Positions 8,044 through 13,120 of a DNA stretch of 36,736 bases are shown here, piece by piece (the stretch's first letter is position 1; each line of letters opens with the position of its first letter). Below the pieces are notes generated by a model. That model made no database searches, was not told where the DNA came from, and saw nothing but the letters and a program-made list of their open reading frames with translations. The translations under genes and the position numbers were made by a program. Source of the DNA: a virus; IMG/VR virus record IMGVR_UViG_3300048834_000177, positions 1 through 36,736 of that record. One strand, given 5' to 3'.

Positions 8044-8090
8044 GTGCAACTCTGCGTGGGGTTGCGGGAGGCGTTGCACTCTTTTGTTTT
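8044..8090 (+). terminator. Terminator-like hairpin after the ibrAB operon
   Basis: GTGCAAC at 8044-8050 pairs with GTTGCAC at 8073-8079, and a T-rich tract (TCTTTTGTTTT) follows. The 22-nt loop is G-rich and long for an intrinsic terminator, so confidence is moderate. It lies 5 nt past the last stop of the operon. Confidence 0.5.
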
Positions 8091-8144
8091 GTGCGATAGC
8101 CAAACTGCGGTGCAGAGGGAGAAAAAAAGAAGAAGAAAAATTGA

Positions 8145-8237
8145 ATATAACGGTTGGGCTATGTGCAGTTGCCCTTGTAGAAACTTTAAATATTGCACTA
8201 ACCTAAATTGGGCAATTGCATACAGCCTGTGTTATGC
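8145..8237 (+). repeat. attC-like site C
   Basis: The left arm ATATAAC-GGTT-GGGCTATGTGCAGTTGCCC pairs with the right arm GGGCAATTGCATACAGCC-TGT-GTTATGC (mismatches and extra GGTT on the left). The spacer holds GAAACTTTAAAT. About 93 bp. The right core is GTTATGC, one base off the integron R' consensus GTTRRRY. Confidence 0.7.
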
Positions 8238-8271
8238 CCCGTAATTGTTTAACTTATTAATCTTAAATACA

Positions 8272-8955
8272 ATGAATTATCAAATTATTAAAGACAAAGA
8301 AAAGCTACTGAAATTTATTGAATGGCTTCCTGAATTGCAAAATGGGGAGGCTTATTATTGCTGCCTTTTTGCACGTTCAAAATATTGTAAAGATGTTGCT
8401 CATATTAGCTCGGATAAACAACAGTTAAAAAGATTTACTTCGACTAAAGAGTTTTTGTTTGAAAAAATACAGCAATTAGAATGTGAAGTTGGCAGTTACT
8501 TTCAAAAGCATAATCCAATACCACAAGAAGCACTTGCAATTTATATTAACCCAAACCCAAGAAGCTACGAGAAAGCCGCAAAGAATGGATTAATAAAACT
8601 TGCTGAACTAATTACAAAACCTTACGGTGGATATAACCCACACCAAGAATTAATGAGCGAAATACAAAAGGCTTGTAGTCGAAAAGTGTATTTTGATATT
8701 GATTTTGATGGCGTTGAATTGGAAGTTGTTAGAAATAGAGCAATTGAACTTATAAACGAAGATTGTTTGCATTTTTTACAAACAAGGGGCGGTTTTCATT
8801 TACTTGTTGAGTTGTCAAAAATTAATAAGCAATACGAAAAAACTTGGTACAAATCAATTTCATCTATCGAGGGAGTTGATATTAAAGGGGACAATATGGT
8901 TCCTGTTATCGGATGCTACCAAGGTGGATATGTGCCGTCTTTTTATGGGGCATAA
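8272..8955 (+). CDS. Cassette gene: unknown protein with prim-pol-like motifs (227 aa)
   Basis: Start ATG at 8272 lies 34 nt after site C; the stop TAA (8953-8955) is part of the GCATAAC core of site D. The C-terminal half has [12 protein letters not shown] (a hydrophobic-D-x-D pattern), [13 protein letters not shown] (a small-x-H pattern) and [14 protein letters not shown]. The DxD and H elements in this order resemble archaeo-eukaryotic primase/primase-polymerase catalytic motifs, and the N-terminal half is helical and would be a separate domain. The third acidic motif is not clear, so prim-pol identity is a suggestion only. Confidence 0.65.
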   Translation: MNYQIIKDKEKLLKFIEWLPELQNGEAYYCCLFARSKYCKDVAHISSDKQQLKRFTSTKEFLFEKIQQLECEVGSYFQKHNPIPQEALAIYINPNPRSYEKAAKNGLIKLAELITKPYGGYNPHQELMSEIQKACSRKVYFDIDFDGVELEVVRNRAIELINEDCLHFLQTRGGFHLLVELSKINKQYEKTWYKSISSIEGVDIKGDNMVPVIGCYQGGYVPSFYGA

Positions 8956-9082
8956 CGGTTAGGCGGTTGGCGTTCGTTGCCGACTTTGGAACACAAAACT
9001 TTCACTTTAAAAATAAATTTGATATGGAAAACAAAACTTCAATTAACCACGAAGACGGCAATGACGCTAACCGCTTGTTAGC
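8950..9082 (+). repeat. attC-like site D
   Basis: GCATAAC at 8950-8956, then GCGGTTGGCGTTCGTTGCCG in the left arm; the right arm has CGGCAATGACGCTAACCGC followed by GTTAGC (9077-9082). The two arms pair over about 20 bp with mismatches, and the left arm carries extra bases (GGTTA). The spacer contains GGAACACAAAACTTTCA. The upstream gene's stop is inside the left core and the downstream gene starts within the spacer. Confidence 0.75.
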
Positions 9083-9326
9083 TGCTGGGCTTTTTGATTT
9101 ACAAGAATTTCACGGATGGCCACCAACAACAGTAAACAATTATTTTGAAGAGAAAGGGTGGGAAATGATTGATTGCTTTAATGATTATAAATGGGCTTGG
9201 GTAAATCATTCTCTTAATAAATCTATTGTTGCAAAAACTGAAATGGTAGATGAAGATGCTTTGGGAAATGAAATGATAGTTGATATTTGGTGGTATGATG
9301 GGATTTATTCAGAGCCTTGCAGCTAA
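9024..9326 (+). CDS. Cassette gene: hypothetical protein (100 aa)
   Basis: The only ATG upstream of the conserved-looking body is 9024, inside site D, so about the first 20 residues (INHEDGNDANRLL) are encoded by the right arm of the hairpin. The body (FDLQEFHGWPPTTVNNYF, KWAWVNHSLNKS, DIWWYDG) is aromatic-rich and compact. The stop TAA is in the core of site E. No family is recognised. Confidence 0.6.
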   Translation: MENKTSINHEDGNDANRLLAAGLFDLQEFHGWPPTTVNNYFEEKGWEMIDCFNDYKWAWVNHSLNKSIVAKTEMVDEDALGNEMIVDIWWYDGIYSEPCS

Positions 9327-9410
9327 TGACAAGTGTATGTGCCGTGCTTGTTGTGAACTTTATTAACGGCTACAAACTTTAATTGCATGGCATCATAATA
9401 CGTGTTATGC
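9322..9410 (+). repeat. attC-like site E
   Basis: The left arm GCTAATGACAAGTGTATGTGCCGTGC pairs, imperfectly, with the right arm GCATGGCATCATAATACGTGTTATGC. The right core GTTATGC is at 9404-9410. The spacer has GAACTTTATTAACGGC and ACAAACTTTAAT. About 89 bp. Pairing is weaker than in sites C and D but the order of elements is the same. Confidence 0.65.
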
Positions 9411-9423
9411 TTATTTTATTAAC

Positions 9424-9687
9424 ATGAAAATAGAGGCAGAACTTCAACAAATAGTAGTTAGCTCAAAATCTGAAAGGCTATTACGTTTACCAAAACAATA
9501 TAGGGGTGCTTATATTTTATCAGCACTTCCTTCTGAATACACGGATGGAACAGAAAATATATCTATAATTTTAAATAATAGTTATGATGGAGACAATGAA
9601 GATATGGATTTATATATGGATTTGACCAAAAAAGAAGCTATTCAATTTGCAAAATGTTTAATAGCAATAGCTGAAAGTATTGATTAA
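9424..9687 (+). CDS. Cassette gene: hypothetical protein (87 aa)
   Basis: ATG at 9424 lies 13 nt after the right core of site E, and TAA at 9685-9687 directly abuts the GCATAAC core of repeat F. The sequence has RLLRLPKQYRGAYILSAL, an acidic run (SYDGDNEDMDLYMDL) and a closing helix (KEAIQFAKCLIAIAESI). No family is recognised. It is the last cassette of the array. Confidence 0.6.
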   Translation: MKIEAELQQIVVSSKSERLLRLPKQYRGAYILSALPSEYTDGTENISIILNNSYDGDNEDMDLYMDLTKKEAIQFAKCLIAIAESID

Positions 9688-9745
9688 GCATAACACCGAT
9701 ATATCCCAATGTGGTTATATTGGTGGATAACCCAAATGGAATAGT
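9688..9745. repeat. 58-bp palindromic repeat F, copy 1
   Basis: It starts with the cassette core GCATAAC, then a near-palindrome: CACCGATATA(T)CC, loop CAATGT, GGTTATATTGGTG, and then GGATAACCCAAA. A second copy (about 53 of 58 positions by eye) lies on the opposite strand at 35808-35864. Both copies sit between the stop of a cassette gene and the start of a phage gene. Confidence 0.8.
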
Positions 9746-9764
9746 ACTATCTGATATTGGAATA

Positions 9765-10196
9765 ATGAAAGATATATTTGTTGACATCGGAATAACAAAA
9801 GGCAGCGCGGTAGTAATGGTGGACCACGAAAACAAAAGTATTGCCGTTTTAAAAAGGTTTTGCGCAGGCGAATTAATAGATCTCTTTTTAACCGAAAAAG
9901 GCACTATTTTCATCGAGGACAGTAATTTAATCAAAGGCAGTTGGCACGGAGCAACTTCGCGCGAAAATGTTGGTAAAAATAAAGGCTTTTCATCCGCTAT
10001 TTTCCAAATTCTAAACCACAAAGGAATAACTATCAAACCGCTAAAACCAAGCGGTTATAGTAGTTTCTTTGAAAAACACAAACTAGAAAAAATTTTCAAG
10101 AACAAGCCAAAAAAAACAAACACCGACCAGCGCGCAGCTCTAGCAATGGCATTACTACATTCATCAAGCCCAATTCAAAACTATTTATTTATTTAG
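9765..10196 (+). CDS. RuvC-like Holliday-junction resolvase
   Basis: 143 aa from ATG at 9765; an upstream in-frame ATG at 9711 lies inside repeat F and is unlikely to be the start. RuvC-fold motifs are in the right order: Asp7 in FVDIG, Glu in IFIEDSN (about residue 50), a lysine-rich NVGKNKGF element, and a C-terminal TNTDQRAALAMALL helix with the last acidic residue. Phage RuvC-like enzymes resolve branched DNA before packaging. The N-terminal ITKGSAVVMVD is a shortened first beta-hairpin. Its stop TAG lies in the operator palindrome at 10191-10209. Confidence 0.65.
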   Translation: MKDIFVDIGITKGSAVVMVDHENKSIAVLKRFCAGELIDLFLTEKGTIFIEDSNLIKGSWHGATSRENVGKNKGFSSAIFQILNHKGITIKPLKPSGYSSFFEKHKLEKIFKNKPKKTNTDQRAALAMALLHSSSPIQNYLFI

Positions 10197-10209
10197 AATG
10201 ATTATAAAT
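10191..10209 (+). promoter_or_regulatory. Palindromic operator-like motif, copy 2
   Basis: ATTTAGAATGATTATAAAT, the same motif as at 1139-1157 and 35540-35558. Halves ATTTAGAAT and ATTATAAAT mirror each other except at one position. It overlaps the stop codon of the RuvC-like gene. Confidence 0.6.
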
Positions 10210-10240
10210 TACATTATTTTGTAACTATTTATGTAACTAT

Positions 10241-10274
10241 TTGCATGTTATTAAAGTATAATATAATATATTTG
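10241..10274 (+). promoter_or_regulatory. Early promoter for 10339-12544
   Basis: TTG at 10241-10243, 23 nt, then TATATTTG at 10267-10274. The block starting AACTATTTGCATGTTA is nearly identical to that at 1171 with the same 23-nt spacing, so the two early promoters are duplicates. Confidence 0.65.
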
Positions 10275-10338
10275 AGTAGCAAGCTAAAACAAGTTCAGCA
10301 CACACGGTTATAAGAAAAGAAATAGAATCTTTAAGCAA

Positions 10339-10638
10339 ATGAGAAAAGATGCTAAAATAGTTCGGAAAGTTTTAGAAATTAGCCAGAACAGTAGGGATGA
10401 TGTTAATGAGTTATACGCCTGCTATTTGGGCGAAAAAGGCTTTAATGTTTTTTCCCTTGCCTATATTGACATTGTAAAATACATAGCACAGGGGCGTATA
10501 AAATCAATAGAAACCATCTCTAGGCTCAGTAGGTTAGCCCAGCAGAAACATATAGAACTGAGAGGCAAGGAGTGGGAGCGAAGACAGAAGCAGGCACGAA
10601 AAGTAAGCAACCAAATAATAAATAATGAATATGAATAA
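10339..10638 (+). CDS. Hypothetical early phage protein (99 aa)
   Basis: First gene after the second early promoter. It begins MRKDAKIVRKVLEISQNSRD, then ELYACYLGEKGF, a central helix and a basic C-terminus (LRGKEWERRQKQARKV). This pattern is recurrent in Bacteroidota phage early regions but has no assigned function that I know of. It overlaps the DUF3127-like gene by 14 nt. Confidence 0.65.
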   Translation: MRKDAKIVRKVLEISQNSRDDVNELYACYLGEKGFNVFSLAYIDIVKYIAQGRIKSIETISRLSRLAQQKHIELRGKEWERRQKQARKVSNQIINNEYE

Positions 10639-10930
10639 TCAACTATCTATCACCCTAGAAGGTGTTTTATTAGACAAAATGGAGGTGCAAAATGTTAGCC
10701 CAACTTTCACAAAGCAAGATTTCGTTTTGCAGGTGGAAACAAATAATGGCAAGGAGGTGTTTTTCGATTTCGTGAAAATTACGGCTTCAAAAATAATTCC
10801 AGCGCTGGAAAATATCCCGACAGGCTCGAATGTCCGTGTTTTCGTGAACATAAAAGGCAACAAAGTGGAGAAGTTTCCAAACACAAGCTATTTCACGAAT
10901 TTAAACGCTTGGAAAATTGAACAGATATGA
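10625..10930 (+). CDS. DUF3127 / SSB-like OB-fold protein
   Basis: 101 aa (ATG at 10625; a second ATG at 10631 is equally possible). The pattern LSITLEGVLLDKMEVQNVSP, TFTKQDFVLQ, then FVKITASK, GSNVRVFVNIKG and YFTNLNAWKIE at the end matches DUF3127, a Bacteroidota family resembling single-stranded-DNA-binding OB folds. In a phage with ERF and YqaJ recombination genes, a single-strand-binding role is plausible. Confidence 0.7.
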   Translation: MNMNNQLSITLEGVLLDKMEVQNVSPTFTKQDFVLQVETNNGKEVFFDFVKITASKIIPALENIPTGSNVRVFVNIKGNKVEKFPNTSYFTNLNAWKIEQI

Positions 10931-11184
10931 TAGGCGAAATTATCAAAATATATCTAAATGGCGAAAGAGAAGAGCTGTTCAGCCGTGTCGGTGATTTTAC
11001 ATTTGGTGAAATAGTGTCTTTTAAGGCTGAAACAAATGTATCTATTTACGGGATTAAGCGCATTTTCTACGTTGTTAAGCCTGTTCACGAGGTCGTTAAG
11101 CCGAAAAAAGTAATAGACGCAAGATTCGTTCAATTCACTGAGCCTCCAACGGTATTCAAAAGAATTGTTTTAAAAGATTATTAA
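10927..11184 (+). CDS. Hypothetical small phage protein (85 aa)
   Basis: ATG overlaps the stop of the DUF3127-like gene (ATGA). Beta-rich start (MIGEIIKIYLNGEREELF), central VKPVHEVVKPKK, and a basic end (TVFKRIVLKDY). No family is recognised. Confidence 0.55.
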   Translation: MIGEIIKIYLNGEREELFSRVGDFTFGEIVSFKAETNVSIYGIKRIFYVVKPVHEVVKPKKVIDARFVQFTEPPTVFKRIVLKDY

Positions 11185-11206
11185 CGGATAGTAAAAATTA
11201 CTGAAG

Positions 11207-11380
11207 ATGACACGGCACATTTTAAAAACAAGACACTTCAAGATTTGCCTCGTAATTGGATGCGGATATTGGAAAGATGCTTATCTGAAAGATAATATAG
11301 GCATCGAGGGAGTTACGCACAATTTAATACTGCCATTTCTCCGCATACAATGGGGGTATTTAGTAGCAGAAAAGGAGTAA
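11207..11380 (+). CDS. Small hypothetical protein (57 aa)
   Basis: ATG at 11207, TAA at 11378-11380. It begins MTRHILKTRHFKICLVIGCG and ends FLRIQWGYLVAEKE. Full-length open frame, no overlap, between the 85-aa gene and the degenerate cassette site at 11393. No function recognised. Confidence 0.4.
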   Translation: MTRHILKTRHFKICLVIGCGYWKDAYLKDNIGIEGVTHNLILPFLRIQWGYLVAEKE

Positions 11381-11392
11381 TGGTTACTATCC

Positions 11393-11507
11393 GCTAACGT
11401 TCCGAGTATTGCCGTTCGTTGCGGATTTAGAATTACAAACTTTCAAAACAGATAAAACATGAATACAGAACAAAACTTTCAAAATAGCACAGAAGCCAGC
11501 AATGACG
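11393..11507 (+). repeat. Degenerate attC-like site G
   Basis: GCTAACG at 11393, then GCCGTTCGTTGCGGATTTAG and ACAAACTTTCA. The left half and spacer closely follow sites B and D. The right arm is only represented by CCAGCAATGACG (11496-11507) and then diverges, with no GTTAGC core, so this looks like a truncated or fused site. Confidence 0.55.
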
Positions 11508-11659
11508 TTTTTCTTGGTTTCTTTTCGATACTATGGGTGGTTGCTTTGGTATTATGGGTAACATTTGTAATAAAAGGAATGATTACTGAAATGTGTATTG
11601 CAAATGCTTTTATGTGGATTGGTGTCTTTGGTCGCAGCTGGTCAAAAAATGGCAGCTAA
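11459..11659 (+). CDS. Cassette-like gene: small membrane protein (66 aa)
   Basis: ATG at 11459 lies inside site G, as the 9024 gene's start lies inside site D, and the stop TAA (11657-11659) lies in a GCTAAC core. Residues 17-41 (VFLGFFSILWVVALVLWV and on) and about 46-60 (CIANAFMWIGVFG) are two membrane-spanning stretches. Function unknown; its neighbours are phage early genes. Confidence 0.55.
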   Translation: MNTEQNFQNSTEASNDVFLGFFSILWVVALVLWVTFVIKGMITEMCIANAFMWIGVFGRSWSKNGS

Positions 11660-11687
11660 CGTTTTGCAGCTACACGCAGTAGCCGAA
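11655..11687 (+). repeat. attC-like half site H
   Basis: GCTAACGTTTTGCAGC looks like the left arm of a cassette site, but no distant right arm is found before the next gene at 11757. A small local hairpin GCTAC-ACGCA-GTAGC (11669-11683) follows the core. Likely the remnant end of a cassette. Confidence 0.4.
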
Positions 11688-11756
11688 GCAGGCAACAGCA
11701 TATCTATGATTTGAACGCAAACGAATTTTACAACGAATTAATGAAACTTAATTAAC

Positions 11757-11939
11757 GTGAGGGTATATCTGAACCATTTTCTAATGCCGTGCGACAAAAT
11801 AGTGGCGCGGCATATAGCCACAATAGATGAGGGAAAGCACCATTACGACAGTGAGAGCAAGATGTACCATTACGAGATACAGAAAATAACGCCTTTTGTA
11901 GATGTTAAAATTTTAAAGGTAAAAGAGAAGCTATGTTGA
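11757..11939 (+). CDS. Hypothetical small protein (60 aa, GTG start)
   Basis: Starts with GTG at 11757 (MRVYLNHFLMPCDKIVARHI) and its last codons overlap the YqaJ start by 7 nt, supporting translation. It has HHYDSESKMYHYE and PFVDVKILKVKEK. No family is recognised; coupling suggests work with the exonuclease. Confidence 0.5.
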   Translation: MRVYLNHFLMPCDKIVARHIATIDEGKHHYDSESKMYHYEIQKITPFVDVKILKVKEKLC

Positions 11940-12544
11940 GCCCCAGCAGAATGGGTAAGATCACTGGGTCAAGCTGCCATATCTTATTTCCCAAGAGAGA
12001 AAACAAAACAACACAAGAGAGCTATGCCATGGAACTAGCAATCGCTAAGCTTTTTAACTATCGGCAAAACGCATCTTCTTGGCAGATGGACCATGGGCAC
12101 ACACGCGAAGCAATGGCAATGGATATATTTAGAAATACCTACCCATTTGCCTATTTCCCTGAATTCAAAAGCCTTGGAGAATATGGAGGATCAGCAGACT
12201 GCATGATTCCAGACGAAGATTTTGGGGTTGACTTCAAGTGCCCGACTAGCTTAGAAAAGTGGCTATCTTACCTAAATGGCGTAGACCACCAACAGGAGCG
12301 ACAGGCTCAGATGTATATGTGGTTGTATGAAAAGCCAAAATGGAAGATCATCGCGTTTTTAAATGAAACCAACTTTATGATAGATAGCGGAGAAGCATAC
12401 CCAGTCCCCCCTGGAAAAAGGTTTATTGTTTGCGAAATTCACAGAGACCCGTTGTTTGAAGCGCAAATACAAGAGCGTGGTGCCATCCTTTTAAAACGAA
12501 GGGATGAAATCATTGAAGAGCTTAAAATAAAATTAAGTATTTAA
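11933..12544 (+). CDS. YqaJ-family (lambda-Exo-like) exonuclease
   Basis: 203 aa. YqaJ-type nucleases resect DNA ends so that an annealing protein can act; here the partner would be ERF at 1937. Visible elements: SRMGKITGSS near the start, GHTREAMAMDIF (residues 55-66) with the first acidic residue, EYGGSADCMI (83-92) with the metal-binding Asp, GVDFKCP (100-106; the D/E-x-K position) and QERQAQMYMWLY (121-132). These match the PD-(D/E)xK core of the family. It ends the second early operon and is followed by hairpins. Confidence 0.85.
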   Translation: MLSPSRMGKITGSSCHILFPKRENKTTQESYAMELAIAKLFNYRQNASSWQMDHGHTREAMAMDIFRNTYPFAYFPEFKSLGEYGGSADCMIPDEDFGVDFKCPTSLEKWLSYLNGVDHQQERQAQMYMWLYEKPKWKIIAFLNETNFMIDSGEAYPVPPGKRFIVCEIHRDPLFEAQIQERGAILLKRRDEIIEELKIKLSI

Positions 12545-12550
12545 AATATA

Positions 12551-12628
12551 CGAGGTAAAAACTAACCGTTTTTAAGCCGCAAGCCCCTCGTTAACACCAG
12601 TAGAGAAGGTCTTTACTGGTGTTCTTTT
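12551..12628 (+). terminator. Hairpin and intrinsic terminator after the early operon
   Basis: A first hairpin pairs CGAGG (12551-12555) with CCTCG (12586-12590). Then AACACCAGTA (12593-12602) pairs perfectly with TACTGGTGTT (12614-12623) around an 11-nt loop, followed by CTTTTG. The second is a typical Rho-independent terminator for the operon ending at 12544. Confidence 0.75.
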
Positions 12629-12656
12629 GAATTATAAAAAAAAAGACTTATATTTG
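12627..12656 (+). promoter_or_regulatory. Strong Bacteroidota promoter in the control region
   Basis: TTG at 12627-12629, exactly 19 nt, then TATATTTG at 12649-12656. Transcription should begin close to 12661-12664, exactly where the structured element starts. The next annotated gene is 460 bp away. Confidence 0.8.
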
Positions 12657-12660
12657 AATA

Positions 12661-12757
12661 GTTGTAGCAGCGACTAGTAACGATACTGGCAATGATAGGT
12701 GCAATGCCTAGAACCGCCATTAAAGCCAATGGATGCTGCTACATCTGTTGGCTTTTG
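12661..12757 (+). ncRNA. Candidate structured small RNA or regulatory leader
   Basis: Immediately after a consensus promoter, GTAGCAGC (12664-12671) pairs with GCTGCTAC (12735-12742), closing a domain with internal stems TAGG/CCTA (12696-12710) and CCATT/AATGG (12717-12732). A competing or terminating hairpin pairs AAAGCCAA (12722-12729) with TTGGCTTT (12748-12755), ending in TTTTG. A tRNA is excluded because there is no T-loop and the domain is 79 nt. It could be a short phage RNA with its own terminator or an attenuator for the late operon. Confidence 0.5.
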
Positions 12758-12910
12758 TCATTTTGCGCCATATAGCAAATATAAGGGTGAAAACTTTTAA
12801 GACGCTCCCCCAAAGGTTTATCAAAACTATTTTAAATTATAGGCATGGACGCAAAGCACTTTCCTCTATAAGCCAAAACCAAGCGAGAAACTCATTCGAC
12901 AGCTGTTATA

Positions 12911-12968
12911 GGTAATAGGAGATGCTTAATCTTCTTAGGGGGTAGGGGGTTAAGCACTTTCTATTACC
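12911..12968. repeat. Long hairpin in the control region
   Basis: GGTAATAG (12911-12918) pairs with CTATTACC (12961-12968), and TGCTTAA (12923-12929) with TTAAGCA (12950-12956). The loop carries a G-rich run (AGGGGGTAGGGGG). It could be a terminator-like structure, an origin element or a packaging signal; it lies 150 bp before the terminase genes. Confidence 0.55.
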
Positions 12969-12992
12969 TTCCTTCACTCAAATCTATTCTCT

Positions 12993-13055
12993 AGCTGTTA
13001 GCTGTTAGCTGTTTTTTCTCAATTAGAATTTTCACGAATTTTCACGAATTTTCAT
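12993..13055. repeat. Two sets of iteron-like direct repeats
   Basis: AGCTGTT occurs three times in tandem at 12993-13013 (a further copy at 12901). GAATTTTCAC occurs three times in tandem at 13026-13055, the last ending in T. Tandem short repeats next to terminase genes may be binding sites for terminase small subunit or a repressor. Confidence 0.6.
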
Positions 13056-13090
13056 AAAACACTATTTAGAACCTTTTTAAATAAAAATTG

Positions 13091-13115
13091 TATATTTGTT
13101 TAGAATCAATCTAAA
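13091..13115 (+). promoter_or_regulatory. Late promoter element with palindromic operator
   Basis: TATATTTG at 13091-13098 matches the -7 consensus; no clear TTG lies 19-20 nt upstream. Directly after it, TTTAGA-ATCAA-TCTAAA (13099-13115) is a perfect palindrome at the expected start point. It is related to the operator motif at the early promoters (shared TTTAGAAT). A protein bound here would control terminase and structural genes. Confidence 0.65.
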
Positions 13116-13120
13116 TAGAT

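Larger units (their letters stand above)
8145..9745 (+). mobile_element. Array of three attC-flanked gene cassettes (CALIN-like)
   Basis: Three single ORFs (8272-8955, 9024-9326, 9424-9687), all on the + strand, alternate with long imperfect inverted repeats (sites C, D, E), and the last ends at palindromic repeat F. Spacing is very tight, and core sequences GC(A/T)TAA(C/T) and GTTATGC or GTTAGC recur at the junctions. This is the plan of an integron cassette array; no integron integrase is present in the window, which matches the definition of a CALIN (cluster of attC sites lacking an integrase). Assignment rests on hairpin reading by eye. Confidence 0.6.

Noticed and set aside
7969-8244. 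ORF of 91 codons running through the operon end and site C
   Set aside because: It reads across the 57-aa gene, the terminator-like hairpin and the attC-like arms; cysteine/arginine-rich product without motif. The overlapping structures explain the sequence better.
9711-9764. Upstream start codon for the RuvC-like gene
   Set aside because: This in-frame ATG lies within repeat F, and the equivalent upstream start of the 35563-35796 gene also comes from F; the conserved VDIG motif is correctly placed at residue 7 only with the 9765 start.
12664-12742. tRNA gene
   Set aside because: The 7-8 bp closing stem and an internal hairpin look tRNA-like, but there is no TTCRA T-loop, the CCATT/AATGG stem has a 6-nt loop, and the length between stem ends is 79 nt with no regular D arm.
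12733-12915. 60-codon ORF in the control region
   Set aside because: It starts inside the structured RNA candidate and ends near the long hairpin; no ribosome-binding site, no motif, basic random-like sequence.
12993-13055. CRISPR array
   Set aside because: The direct repeats are 7 and 10 nt long and strictly tandem, without spacers; no cas gene is present.
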